A stretch of DNA of 64,000 nt from Phycisphaerales bacterium (GCA_035627955.1 DASPKU010000021.1:186001-250000), one strand, 5' to 3'; shown: positions 29,030-37,367, counted from the first letter of the stretch. Notes: generated by a model not told the origin, from the letters alone. Program-made: numbers and translations.

Positions 29030-29260
29030 ATGAAGGACCCCCGCCCGGAACCAGAGCGCGAACCGGACAAGCCGCTCATGCGCAGCCTGGGCGAGTTCTT
29101 CGGCCACATCGTGCAGGGCATCAAGTCCGACGTGGACCCGAAGAAGTCAGTCACGAAGCAGACCATCGAAGAAGAGACGCGCCAGACGCCGCAGGGGCCG
29201 GTGATCCTGCGCCGCACGATCATCGAAGAGGTTCAGCTGCCCCCGGCCGACAAGCAGTAG
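29030..29260 (+). CDS. small conserved-looking protein of unknown function
   Basis: A 76-residue hydrophilic protein: an Arg/Glu/Pro N-terminus, LMRSLGEFFGHIVQGIKSDVD, and a C-terminal PQGPVILRRTIIEEV segment. The ATG at 29030 is preceded by a short promoter-like region. The sequence looks real because hydrophobic and charged residues are patterned and codon use fits the neighbours, but I do not recognise the family. Confidence 0.65.
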   Translation: MKDPRPEPEREPDKPLMRSLGEFFGHIVQGIKSDVDPKKSVTKQTIEEETRQTPQGPVILRRTIIEEVQLPPADKQ

Positions 29261-29313
29261 CCGCAAGAAGACCCAGCGGACCTCGACGAACTACGCATGC
29301 GCGCAGAAACGCC

Positions 29314-29335
29314 GGCGCTCACTGCCGTGAGCGCC
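29314..29335. terminator. hairpin between convergent genes
   Basis: A perfect 9-bp stem (ggcgctcac/gtgagcgcc) with a tgcc loop lies between the stops of the plus gene ending at 29260 and the minus gene ending at 29363. No T-run on either side. Confidence 0.5.
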
Positions 29336-29362
29336 AGCGCGGAAGTTCACCAGGATGCCGGG

Positions 29363-30412
29363 TCAGTCCTTGCTGCGTGAACGGCTGCGCGAGGACCGCC
29401 GCCCGCCCGAACGCGACGAGGACCGGCTTCGGGAAGAGCTGCTGCGCGATCCGCCGCTGCTGCGGCCGCTGCGTTCAGACGTGTTCCTCACCGAGCTGCG
29501 CCGTCCGCGCCCGCGGGAGCTGCTGCTGCTGGACCCACCGCTACGGCCTCCGGACCGCGACCGGGAACCAGTCCGCGAGCTGCTGCTGCGCGACAAGGAG
29601 CCCGAGCCGCGCCCGCTGCGGGCGCTGGTGTTCCGCGTGCCGCTGCTGGTGCCGCGCCCGCGCGAGCGCGAGGACCCGCCGCTGGAGCGCGAGCCCGACC
29701 GACCGCCGCTGCGGGAGCTGCTGCTGCGGGCGCCGCCACGGGAGGAGCTGCTGCTGCTCGAGGAGCGGCCGCTGCGGGCAGACGTGCCGCGCGAGGAGCT
29801 GGACCGGGACGAGCCGCGCGAGCTCGAGCGTGACCCAGCGCTGGAGCCAGAGCGAGACCCGGAGCGAGAACCAGAGCGGGAGCCAGAGCGAGAACCCGAG
29901 CGGGAGCTGCTGCTTCGACCGCCGGAACGCGAGCTGCTGCCCCCGCCACCGCTGCCCGAGCGCGAGCCCGAAGTGCGCGAGCTGCCGCGGGAAGAAGACA
30001 GCGATGTGCCAGAGCGGGAGCTGGACCCGCTCGACCGGGAGCTGCTCGAACCAGACCGGGAACCGCTGGAACGCGAACTGCCCGACCCCGAAGCCGACCG
30101 CGAACCAGAGCGAGAGCCGCCGCTGGAGCTTGAGCCCGAGCGCGTCCGCGACCCAGACCGCGCCCCTGAACCCGACCGCGACCGCGAACCCGAGCGCGAC
30201 GAGCCGCGCGAGGACGAACGGCGGCCGCTGCCCGACTCATCGCCCTCACCCGAACCGCCGCGGTTCCCACCGCCATAAATCTTGTTTACCGTGGCCCAGG
30301 CGCGGCGTTCCGCCTCGTCCTCACCGACGCCGCGATCCTCGTAACCCTCTTCGATGTGCTCGGCCTGTCTCTGCTGCTTACCGGAGTACTTTGACTTGTC
30401 GCCGCGTGGCAT
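29363..30412 (-). CDS. short conserved head domain with a 280-residue Ser/Arg/Gly (RS-like) tail
   Basis: 349 residues. The N-terminus MPRGDKSKYSGKQQRQAEHIEEGYEDRGVGEDEAERRAWATVNK matches a widespread small bacterial protein family with a basic Lys/Gly tail, of unknown role. After residue 50 the tail is almost only S, R and G in SRSGS, SSRSSG and GSRSRS units, ending SRSRSKD. The ATG at 30412 has AAGGAAG eight bases upstream. The plus strand is also open across the tail, but as a Leu/Arg/Glu/Pro-rich shadow without a start signal. The tail should be disordered and strongly positive, so RNA, DNA or polyphosphate binding is possible. Confidence 0.82.
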   Translation of the reverse strand: MPRGDKSKYSGKQQRQAEHIEEGYEDRGVGEDEAERRAWATVNKIYGGGNRGGSGEGDESGSGRRSSSRGSSRSGSRSRSGSGARSGSRTRSGSSSSGGSRSGSRSASGSGSSRSSGSRSGSSSSRSSGSSSRSGTSLSSSRGSSRTSGSRSGSGGGGSSSRSGGRSSSSRSGSRSGSRSGSRSGSRSGSSAGSRSSSRGSSRSSSSRGTSARSGRSSSSSSSSRGGARSSSSRSGGRSGSRSSGGSSRSRGRGTSSGTRNTSARSGRGSGSLSRSSSSRTGSRSRSGGRSGGSSSSSSRGRGRRSSVRNTSERSGRSSGGSRSSSSRSRSSSRSGGRRSSRSRSRSKD

Positions 30413-30668
30413 GGTGATGCTTCCTTTCTTCTATCTGCAACTTCCCCGAACGGGGTGAAACGCCCCCACCCTGACGCGTGGTTATGCGAGCCAAGTGAAC
30501 AACTTCTGAATGATGTGGACGCTGCCCGTACGCGCGCCTACGTGGCGCTGCGTGCGGCCATGGCTCTTCTCCCCACTTCTCCTCTGCTCCATCATGGCGC
30601 ACCGGGATGAGAACACCCCGGCGCACGACATTGATCCTCCCCTTCCGAGGAGCGTCGTTGCGGCCCTG

Positions 30669-30893
30669 TTAGTGCGGCCCCTCATTGTGCTGCGGCACGG
30701 TTGGCTTGGTCTCCATGCTCGTCCGCGTGGAGCGCCCCGCGAACTGCCCGAAGCTGTCGCGCTGTTGCAGTCGCGCGGAGCGCTCGCCCCCCTTCTGCCC
30801 TGCGCGCGAACGCTGCAGGCGCGCCTGCTCCACCCCCTGCGGCGGCGGGATTGTCTGGCGGCTCATGTCCAAGGCACGGTTCTCTTCGTTCAT
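30669..30893 (-). CDS. small hydrophilic protein of unknown function
   Basis: A 74-residue reading frame begins at ATG 30893, preceded by a good AGGAG seven bases upstream, which is the main support for it. The product is basic and Gln/Arg-rich (QGVEQARLQRSRAGQKGGERSARLQQRDSFGQF) with no hydrophobic core, so it is probably disordered or nucleic-acid binding. The region 30413-30668 between it and the RS-tail gene holds nothing else I can support. Confidence 0.55.
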   Translation of the reverse strand: MNEENRALDMSRQTIPPPQGVEQARLQRSRAGQKGGERSARLQQRDSFGQFAGRSTRTSMETKPTVPQHNEGPH

Positions 30894-30962
30894 ACGTGTG
30901 CTCCTGAATGCAGCGGGTGTCGTGTGACCGCTGCCGGGCCATGGTCGTGGGGCCGGAGCAAT

Positions 30963-30980
30963 ACGGATTGAACGATCCGT
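30963..30980. promoter_or_regulatory. dyad symmetry upstream of the small gene at 30669-30893
   Basis: The sequence acggat-n6-atccgt forms a perfect 6-bp dyad next to an A5 run, about 70 bases upstream of the minus-strand start at 30893 and 155 upstream of the plus-strand gene at 31135. It could be an operator. No regulator is assigned. Confidence 0.3.
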
Positions 30981-31134
30981 AAAAAGACTCTTGGGTTGGT
31001 TGGTGCGGGCTCTACCACGGCGTGAGCGTCACCCGGCGTCACGCACGCGTCGCGCCGCATCAGCCCGGGAGCATGCACGCGCCACCAGCACTCACTGCAT
31101 CCGAAGTAAACTGGGCGCGAAACAGGAGATTCAC

Positions 31135-32118
31135 GTGCGAGACCACTTTTCATCCGGTGCACCCGCACAGCCCTCACGCCGTGAGGTCGTCAGGGCCGCG
31201 GGCTTCGGTGCCCTCGCCGCGGCCGGTGTGCTCTCGCGCCCAGCCCGCGCGGGCGTGCCAGGCGATCAGCGTTCATTCCGCATCGCCCACCTCACGGACA
31301 TGCACGTTCAGCCGGAGCTGCGCGCGGACGAGGGCATGGCCGCGTGCCTGCGTCACGTGAACGCCCTCGCCCACAGGCCCGACCTGATCATCACCGGCGG
31401 CGACCAGGTGATGGACACCTTCGACCAGGGCTTCGACCGCAGCAAGGTGCTTTGGGACCTGTGGGCCAGGCAGCTCAAGGAGCACAACGCCATCCCCGCC
31501 CAGCACGTGCTCGGCAACCACGACATCTGGGGCTGGAACAAAAAGAAGAGCAAGTGCACCGGCGAGGAGAAGGGGTACGGCAAGGCCTGGGCGTGCGAGC
31601 AGTTCGGGCGTGACCGCACCTACACCAGCTTCGACGCCGGCGCCTGGCGGGTGGTGCTCCTTGATTCGGTGCAGCCCAAGGGAGATGGGTATGTCGGCCG
31701 CCTTGATGATGAGCAGTTCGAGTGGCTCGAGCAGGAGCTCAACGCGGGCGGCTCACCAGTGGCCGTGTTCTCGCACATACCGATCTTCTCCGTGTGCGTC
31801 TACAACGACGGCGCCAAGAAGAAGGACGCGCCCGACGACTGGTTCGTCTCGGGCGGGCTGATGCACGCCGACGCCAACCGAATCCGCAGGCTCTTCCTGC
31901 AGCACCCGCGCGTGAAGCTGTGCGTGAGCGGCCACATCCACCAGCTCGACCGCGTGGAGTTCACGGGCGTCACCTACATCTGCGACGGCGCGGTAAGCGG
32001 CCGCTGGTGGAAGGGCCGCCAGGCCGAGTGCGACGAGGGCTACGGCGTGATCGATCTCAGGCCCGACGGCACCTTCGCGCACGAGTACGTGAAGTACGGG
32101 TGGAAGGCGCCGAGCTAG
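31135..32118 (+). CDS. Tat-exported metallophosphoesterase (calcineurin-like)
   Basis: 327 residues starting at GTG 31135, six bases after AGGAG. The N-terminus carries a twin-arginine signal (PSRREVVRAAGFGALAAAGVL, then ARAG). The phosphoesterase metal motifs follow in order: LTDMHV (D and H), GGDQ, GNHD, SHIP and GHIHQ, so a two-metal active site is complete. It would act in the periplasm on a phosphoester or phosphorylated sugar; substrate unknown. An in-frame extension upstream to 30991 lacks signal features. Neighbours do not hint at a pathway. Confidence 0.88.
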   Translation: MRDHFSSGAPAQPSRREVVRAAGFGALAAAGVLSRPARAGVPGDQRSFRIAHLTDMHVQPELRADEGMAACLRHVNALAHRPDLIITGGDQVMDTFDQGFDRSKVLWDLWARQLKEHNAIPAQHVLGNHDIWGWNKKKSKCTGEEKGYGKAWACEQFGRDRTYTSFDAGAWRVVLLDSVQPKGDGYVGRLDDEQFEWLEQELNAGGSPVAVFSHIPIFSVCVYNDGAKKKDAPDDWFVSGGLMHADANRIRRLFLQHPRVKLCVSGHIHQLDRVEFTGVTYICDGAVSGRWWKGRQAECDEGYGVIDLRPDGTFAHEYVKYGWKAPS

Positions 32119-32159
32119 GTCATAGAAGTCGTCGAAGACCTCGAAGACCTATTCATCGA

Positions 32160-33884
32160 TCAAACCCTGAAGATGCTCCCCAGCTTCTTCCCCAGCAGAC
32201 TGCTCGCCGCGAAGATCGTCACCGTGAGCAGGGCCATTCCCCACACGCCCATAGCGGCCGCGATGTAGGGCCCATCGCCCAGCCGCTCGGTGAACGCCCA
32301 GATCGCTTTGGTCACGGGGTAATGCCGCGCCTGCTGGGCGAGGATCAGCGAGTCGCTCACCTCCAGCATCGAGAAGCTGAACACCAGCAGCCCGCCCGCG
32401 ATCAGGTTCGCGAGGATGAGCGGCAGGATGACGCGACGCACGGCCGTGACGCGGCTCGCGCCCAGGTTCACTGCGGCCTCCTCGAGCTCGCCGCTGGTCT
32501 GCTCCAGCCCGGCGACCGTCGAGCGCACGATGTACGGCAACCGCCGCACCGCGTAGGCCACGATCAGGAATGGCACCGGGTTGGGGTTGACCGCGAAGAT
32601 GCTCGCGAACCCGCTCAGCGGGCCGTCCTTACCGAAGGGCCAGTTGAGGCTCATGGCCACGTACCCGAAGGCCATCACCAGCCCAGGCACCGCCAGCGGG
32701 AGCATGCAGAGGGCATCGAGCAGCGCCCGCCCCTTCACCTCCGTCCGCACGATGATGTACGCGATCACGATGCCCAGGGTGATGTCCAGCAGCATCGCCG
32801 CCGCGGCCAGCATCAGGCTGTTCTGGATTGCACGGAACGCATCCGCCGACGTCAGCGCCTGCTGGAAGTGGTGCCCGGTGAACGCCGTAGGCAGCACCGT
32901 GCCGTACCACTGCCCTGGCGAGGTGAAGCTGGTGATCACGACGCCGATGTGCGGCATGATGGCGATGAGGCTGACCAGGCCGAAGGCGAGCATCGCGCCT
33001 ACCGCGGCCGCCCCCGTCAGCGGCTTCTCGGCCGCGGCCCGCGAGGCCTTGGAGTACATCGCGTACCCCTTGCGTCCGAACACCACCTTGCCCAGCAGGT
33101 AGATGCCCACCGCCGCGGCGAGCATCACGGCCGTGAGCGCGTACGGCTTGGCCGAGTTCTCCACTTCGCGCAGTCCATTGAAGATCTGCACGGGCGTGAC
33201 CTCGTAGAAGTCGAACATCAGCGGTGCGCCCAGCTCGGTGAAGCTCCAGATGAACACGATCGTCGCGCCCGCGAACAGCCCCGGGCGCACCAGCGGCAGC
33301 GTGATGCGGAAGAACCGCCGCCACGGCCCCGCGCCCAGGTTCTCCGCGGCCTCGCCCAGCGCAGGATCCAGGTTCGCCAGCGCGGCCGTGGTGTTGAGGT
33401 AGATGATGGGGTAAAGCGACAGCGCCTGCACCAGCATGACGCCGTAGATCTTCGCCGAGCCGAGCACGTCGATGTCGGTGCCCAGCAGCGCGTTGATCGC
33501 GCCCTCGCGCCCGAGGAACGCCCGCATGCCGATGGCGCCCACGAAGGGCGGCAGGATCAGCGGCACCAGCACCGCGGCGTTGAAGAAGCTCTTGCCCGGG
33601 AAGCGGCATGTGGCGGAGAGCACCGCCAGCGGCAGCGCGATCAGGATGGCGAGGAACGTCGTGCCCGCGGCCACGCGCAGCGAGTTGAGCAGACCCCGCA
33701 CCGTCCGCGGGTCCTCAAACAGCAGCCGCAGGTGGTCGAACGTGAAGCCCGAGTGTGTCGCCGGGTCGGCGTAGAACGCCCCGCGCAGCGTGAGCAGGAT
33801 GGGGTAGACCAGAAACACGCCCAGCAGCGCCAGGGCCCCGATCAGGAGCGTGTAGTGCCAGAAGTTGCGCGAGGCGCGGGGCAT
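32160..33884 (-). CDS. FbpB-type ABC transporter permease with two fused membrane domains
   Basis: 574 residues, about twelve membrane helices, with two copies of the EAA loop that docks the ATPase (EAAENLGAGPWRRFFRITLPL and EAAVNLGASRVTAVRRVILPL). This fused layout is typical of ferric iron, thiamine or 2-aminoethylphosphonate importers. No ATPase or substrate-binding gene is adjacent, so it is an orphan here; partners must be encoded elsewhere. It is convergent with the phosphoesterase gene and divergent from the DUF433 gene. Substrate cannot be decided from the sequence. Confidence 0.88.
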   Translation of the reverse strand: MPRASRNFWHYTLLIGALALLGVFLVYPILLTLRGAFYADPATHSGFTFDHLRLLFEDPRTVRGLLNSLRVAAGTTFLAILIALPLAVLSATCRFPGKSFFNAAVLVPLILPPFVGAIGMRAFLGREGAINALLGTDIDVLGSAKIYGVMLVQALSLYPIIYLNTTAALANLDPALGEAAENLGAGPWRRFFRITLPLVRPGLFAGATIVFIWSFTELGAPLMFDFYEVTPVQIFNGLREVENSAKPYALTAVMLAAAVGIYLLGKVVFGRKGYAMYSKASRAAAEKPLTGAAAVGAMLAFGLVSLIAIMPHIGVVITSFTSPGQWYGTVLPTAFTGHHFQQALTSADAFRAIQNSLMLAAAAMLLDITLGIVIAYIIVRTEVKGRALLDALCMLPLAVPGLVMAFGYVAMSLNWPFGKDGPLSGFASIFAVNPNPVPFLIVAYAVRRLPYIVRSTVAGLEQTSGELEEAAVNLGASRVTAVRRVILPLILANLIAGGLLVFSFSMLEVSDSLILAQQARHYPVTKAIWAFTERLGDGPYIAAAMGVWGMALLTVTIFAASSLLGKKLGSIFRV

Positions 33885-33949
33885 GCGGGGGCAGAGTGTA
33901 CCCGGTCAGCGACGCCCGTTTGCGGCGCACCCGTCGCTATACTCCGGGC

Positions 33950-34180
33950 ATGTTCGACCGCATCGTGTCCGACCCCGCGATCCTCTCGGGAAAGCCGATC
34001 GTCAAGGGCACCCGGCTGAGCGTCGAGTTCCTGCTCGAGCTGGTCGCCAGTGGCGGCACGATCCCCCAGATCGTCGCGCAATACCCGCAGCTCACCGCGG
34101 GTGATGTGGAGCAGGCCCTTCGATTCGCAGCCAATGCTCTCAAGAACGAGGTCGTTGTGACCGCGAGGCTCGCGGGTTGA
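33950..34180 (+). CDS. DUF433 (antitoxin-like) protein
   Basis: A 76-residue DUF433 protein: MFDRIVSDPAILSGKPIVKGTRLSVEFLLELVASGGTIPQIVAQYPQLTAGDVEQALRFA matches the family pattern closely. Such proteins have a winged-helix-like fold and are often antitoxins for a PIN-like DUF5615 toxin encoded just downstream. Here no toxin gene follows (34181-34355 is open but holds none), so the pair is incomplete or the protein acts alone. The ATG at 33950 is preferred to one 18 codons earlier. Confidence 0.85.
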   Translation: MFDRIVSDPAILSGKPIVKGTRLSVEFLLELVASGGTIPQIVAQYPQLTAGDVEQALRFAANALKNEVVVTARLAG

Positions 34181-34355
34181 AGCTGCCGGCTGATGTCGTC
34201 ACCCTCCCACGCGTGCCGAGACTGTTGGCTCCGGGAAGGTGAATGGTTCCGCCCGGGTACGATCGGCACATTAGGTTCGCACGGCACCCAACCACCTTTT
34301 TTTCGCAGAGCAGAAATAGTTGGTGGCACGACAATCAACAGGAGGTATCGAGATC

Positions 34356-35099
34356 ATGCCGCCTGGGCGGTTTCGGGCCAGCGAATCCATTCTCCTAGAG
34401 GGTGATATCGAGGGCGTTGAGTATGCCGGCCGACGTATCGATCAGTTCGTTACCGTCGGCGCGACCCTGACAAACTGCACGTTCAGCGAGACAGCGATCG
34501 CGCACGTTCAGTTTGGGTCAGGAACGAAGCAGACGATCTTCCGCGACTGCAGGTTCTCTGCTGTATGCCTGAACATGGACGTGGGGGGCAACTGCCGGTA
34601 CGAGCGATGCGTCTTCGAGCGGGCCACCTTCAGAAGCTGGATGTGTATGGCTGTCGAACTGATCGATTGCAGGTTCACGGGGGAGATTGAAGATTCAATC
34701 CTGAGCGCCGCGGTGCCCCCTTCATTGGCAGCAATGGTTGGACGAAACACGAACGAGCTCCGCAGGAACGACTTCTCGAGAGCGTCGCTGAAGAACACAG
34801 TTTTTCGGGGCGGGGTTGACTTACTGGATCAGTCGCTTCCGAGCGGACCCGGATGCATACTGATCAGAGAGCCGGTCGCGGTGCTTCGGGCGGCCAAGGC
34901 TGCTCTGCATGAACAGGCGGAGGGCCAGAGGAAAGATGCGGCCGCGCTCCATGCCGTCTTCGGAATGTGGGAGATGGAACTGGAGCTTGGGCAACGGCAG
35001 CTCTGGGTACAGAGGTCCGATCTGGACGCGATCGTTGGCGACGTGGTCGCGGGAAATCTGTGGGACGCCCTTGCTGCCGCCAACGGAACGAGCAGCTAA
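34356..35099 (+). CDS. hypothetical protein, weakly pentapeptide-repeat-like
   Basis: 247 residues. The ATG at 34356 follows GGAGG by ten bases; earlier in-frame TTG/GTG codons at 34320-34323 are possible. The middle (NCTFSETAIAHVQFGSGTKQTIFRDCRFSAVCLNMDVGGNCRYERCVFERATFRS) resembles a right-handed beta-helix of the pentapeptide type. Residues after 170 are helical. Lower GC and freer codon use than neighbours hint at recent transfer. Function unknown. Confidence 0.7.
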   Translation: MPPGRFRASESILLEGDIEGVEYAGRRIDQFVTVGATLTNCTFSETAIAHVQFGSGTKQTIFRDCRFSAVCLNMDVGGNCRYERCVFERATFRSWMCMAVELIDCRFTGEIEDSILSAAVPPSLAAMVGRNTNELRRNDFSRASLKNTVFRGGVDLLDQSLPSGPGCILIREPVAVLRAAKAALHEQAEGQRKDAAALHAVFGMWEMELELGQRQLWVQRSDLDAIVGDVVAGNLWDALAAANGTSS

Positions 35100-35236
35100 A
35101 GGTGCTGATCGGGACTCCACCGACCTCGCGCGGTACCGGCCCTCGCTCCCCCAGCACTTGATTGGAATGACCTCCGTGTCTTTGCAGATCCGGGGCACTT
35201 TCATCAGATGTGCTGAGCAGCGTGGGTGACCGAGGG

Positions 35237-35264
35237 GCCCGCGTGCGGAGGAGCACGGGCTTTT
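35237..35264 (+). terminator. rho-independent terminator after the gene at 34356-35099
   Basis: The arms gcccgcgtgc and gcacgggc pair with a small bulge and a six-base loop, followed by TTTT. It lies 137 bases after the stop. Confidence 0.6.
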
Positions 35265-35544
35265 GTCATGGTGCGGGGCGAGCGGGTAGCGTTGGGCCTG
35301 CATCGCGGGGCGGAGCCCCTGTTTTTGGAGCGGGCGTGCGGGCATTCTCTCGTTGCGAGGACATCCGGGCAAGTTGATTTGGCGTGTGTTGGCGCAGGAA
35401 CGTGCGCGGGCGGCCGTGGCGTCGCAGAACGCGTTTTCATGTGGACGCGCAAAGCGGTGCGGGCGCTCCTGGCGGGGTCGGGCAGGGGCGGCGAGCCCCT
35501 GCCACGCGCGGCTCGGTGCGCGTGAGCGCGCGGGTGCGGGGCCA
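35265..35544. other. gene-poor stretch upstream of two tRNA-like genes
   Basis: Nothing with coding support is visible. It contains a second weak terminator (ggggc/gcccc stem 35307-35319 followed by T5 at 35322) and a strong 9-bp hairpin (ggcaggggc/gcccctgcc) at 35481-35503. It may also hold the 5' part or promoter of the tRNA-like genes. Confidence 0.4.
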
Positions 35545-35632
35545 GGCCAGCTGTGCACAGGTCGGGTGATGGACCGCCGCTTGCTAAGCGGTTGGCGCCG
35601 AAAGGCGCGGGGTTCGAGTCCTCTGCCATCCG
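35545..35632 (+). tRNA. tRNA-Ser(GCT)-like gene, acceptor and D arm irregular
   Basis: The anticodon stem-loop is clear (gccgc TTGCTAA gcggt, anticodon GCT at 35583-35585), as is a long serine-type variable arm (ggcgcc gaaa ggcgc) and a T arm with TTCGAGT. The 3' acceptor strand GCCATCC+G ends at 35632 with no CCA. The best 5' partner (ggccagc at 35545) pairs at only four of seven positions, the T stem has a mismatch, and the D region is two or more bases too long. It could be a degraded tRNA or a non-canonical one. The 5' end is uncertain. Confidence 0.45.
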
Positions 35633-36171
35633 CCTGGAGTGCCACGCGACGAGGCGTCGCCCCCGGTTGGAAGCCGGGCGGGCCCTTCACCGGGCTGGGG
35701 TTCGAGTCCCCGACACTCCGCTTCTCGCCCTGCCGCCGGGGCGGCCTCCCCGACCGCCACCGGCGGCCGCAGGGCGATGTTCAGCACAAACTCTCCGCTG
35801 TGCACGCGCCGGATCGCGCGCCCCAGCGACTCCACGTCCCAGCCGCGGTAGGTGGCCCCCCACACCCCCGCCTCCATCACGCGGTCAAACTCGTCGGGGG
35901 CCATCGCCACCGCGTGCACCAGGACCTTCGACTCGGGGCTGACCTCCGCCAGCCGGCTTGTCAGTGCCGCGGCGTCCAGCCCCGGCATCGTCGGGTCGAG
36001 GACGACCACGTCCGGCCGCACCACGCGGCACACCCGCTCCACGTGCGTTGGCGTCCCGAGCAGGGCCATCACCTCGATCCCGTGCCCCGCATCCAGCCCC
36101 CGCCCGACCGCGGCCAGCACCTCCGGGCAGCAATCAACGAACACAACACGCACGAGCGCAGCAGTGCTCAT
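35584..36171 (-). CDS. response-regulator receiver domain, atypical, 3' end antisense to the tRNA-like genes
   Basis: 195 residues from ATG 36171 (GGAG six bases upstream). The receiver fold is recognisable: VVFVDCCPEVL, the phosphoacceptor region VVVLDPTMPG (D59), and GVWGATYRG. One of the two acidic residues of the metal pocket is Cys and the switch lysine is replaced (YRG), so phosphorylation may be altered. No output domain follows. From about residue 140 the frame runs antisense through both tRNA-Ser-like genes and stops inside the GCT one, which suggests truncation of a longer NarL-type regulator by recombination here. The first 130 residues are secure; the tail is doubtful. Confidence 0.7.
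   Translation of the reverse strand: MSTAALVRVVFVDCCPEVLAAVGRGLDAGHGIEVMALLGTPTHVERVCRVVRPDVVVLDPTMPGLDAAALTSRLAEVSPESKVLVHAVAMAPDEFDRVMEAGVWGATYRGWDVESLGRAIRRVHSGEFVLNIALRPPVAVGEAAPAAGREAECRGLEPQPGEGPARLPTGGDASSRGTPGGWQRTRTPRLSAPTA
35636..35720 (+). tRNA. tRNA-Ser(GGA)
   Basis: 85 bases. The acceptor stem ggagtgc/acactcc pairs at six of seven positions. The anticodon stem cccgg/ccggg holds loop TTGGAAG (anticodon GGA, 35669-35671). A serine-type variable arm (gccc/gggc) and a perfect T stem (tgggg/ccccg, loop TTCGAGT) follow. The D arm has A14 and G18-G19 in place but the stem is shifted by one base and position 8 is C rather than U. No CCA is encoded. Three bases separate it from the GCT-like gene. 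Confidence 0.6.
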
Positions 36172-36367
36172 GTGGATCTCCAGTGAATCAGGTTGTGCAC
36201 GCAGGCCGCCGCTCCCCGCGGTCGGCCGGTTGACCTTCCAGGCGCGGGTCCCCACCCACGCCGACCTCCAAGCCTGAGCCGTCAGTATCCCCGGCCCCGC
36301 CGGGGTATTCAAGTGAAAAAAGCCCGGAATCACAAGTAAAACACCCCAAAGCACTTAGGAAAACACA

Positions 36368-36397
36368 GCGGGCCCGGCAGTGGTCTGCCGGGCCCGC
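36368..36397 (-). terminator. rho-independent terminator downstream of the gene at 36426-37310
   Basis: A perfect 13-bp stem (gcgggcccggcag/ctgccgggcccgc) with a TGGT loop. On the minus strand it is followed by TGTGTTTTCC. The rest of 36172-36425 holds no gene. Confidence 0.75.
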
Positions 36398-36425
36398 GTC
36401 AGAAGCTGAGTGAGGGGAGGAACAG

Positions 36426-37310
36426 TTACTGCTTGGGCGCGGGGGCGGGCTCCGGCGCGGCTGGGGCCTCAGGGGCGGGCGGAGCGTCCGCCTTGGGCTC
36501 CTCGGGCGCGGGGTTGTTCTTGGCCGTTTCCTTCGCCCGGGCCGTGGCGTCCAGAACGTCCTTGCTGGGCAGGATCATCTGGCCCAGGAAGCCCTTCATC
36601 GCCGCCTGCATCTGCCCGGCGACCATCTCTTCCCGCTCGGGCAGGATCAGGGTGGAGAAGCCCACGACCTTGTTGTTGGCGTCGAAGATCGGCAGGCCCT
36701 CATCGCCGCCGACGACAATGCCCACCGACGGCATGATCAGCGTGCGGGGCTTGGTGACGGTGGCCGTGACGAAGCCCTCGCTGAGCATGGGGGCGCGGTC
36801 GAAGAACTTGCCCATGAGCGAGACGGCGTACAGCACCTCGCCCGTCTTGGGCTCGGCGCTCTGGGCGAAGTCGATGAACGCGTAAGGAGTCTTGGGCGCC
36901 TCCTCGACCTGGAGCCACGCGAGGCCGAGCTCGGTGTCGCGGGCGAGGAACTTGGCGCTCACGCCCTGGGTGTCATCACCGACGAGGATCTTGATGTCGG
37001 TGGGGGTGGGCACGCTCATGCCCATCCGCGCCATCAGGCCGCCGAAAGGCTTGTTGGAGCAGATGACCAGGCCGCTCGCGTCCATCATCGCGCCGGTGGT
37101 CTCTTCCTCCTGCTCACCCTCCTCGCTCTTGAGCACGAACTTGATGGTGACGATGGCCGCGGACCGCTCCGCGGCGATGCGGCTGCCCGGCGTGGCCGTG
37201 GAGGGCTGGGCCGGAGTGGCGGGGGTGGGGTCCGCCGCGATGGCGGGCGCGCCGACCAACGTAGTGCCGGCGAGCAGGGCGAGAACAGCGGCGGACAAGA
37301 GCTTCGACAC
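36426..37310 (-). CDS. exported trypsin-fold protein without catalytic residues (pseudoprotease)
   Basis: 294 residues with signal peptide MSKLLSAAVLALLAGTTLVGAPAIAA and a Pro/Ala-rich C-terminal tail from about 258. The core resembles the HtrA trypsin-like fold: TTGAMMDASGLVICSNKPFG corresponds to the His segment but lacks His, LARDTELGLAWLQV keeps the Asp (D125), and VVGGDEGLPIFDANNKVVG replaces GNSGGP. It therefore should not cleave peptide bonds. It lies 57 bases downstream of an active HtrA gene on the same strand, so it may be its partner or regulator. Confidence 0.75.
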   Translation of the reverse strand: MSKLLSAAVLALLAGTTLVGAPAIAADPTPATPAQPSTATPGSRIAAERSAAIVTIKFVLKSEEGEQEEETTGAMMDASGLVICSNKPFGGLMARMGMSVPTPTDIKILVGDDTQGVSAKFLARDTELGLAWLQVEEAPKTPYAFIDFAQSAEPKTGEVLYAVSLMGKFFDRAPMLSEGFVTATVTKPRTLIMPSVGIVVGGDEGLPIFDANNKVVGFSTLILPEREEMVAGQMQAAMKGFLGQMILPSKDVLDATARAKETAKNNPAPEEPKADAPPAPEAPAAPEPAPAPKQ

Positions 37311-37367
37311 GGTGCATCTCCAGAAAGCGTGCAGGAACCTGAGAACGCGCCAACACGGTAGCGGGTT

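Noticed and set aside
29355-30278. Plus-strand frame rich in Leu/Arg/Glu/Pro opposite the RS-tail gene
   Set aside because: The minus strand has a conserved head domain and a good ribosome-binding site; the plus frame is its shadow.
30378-30668. Small frames between the RS-tail gene and the 74-residue gene
   Set aside because: None has a ribosome-binding site or plausible composition.
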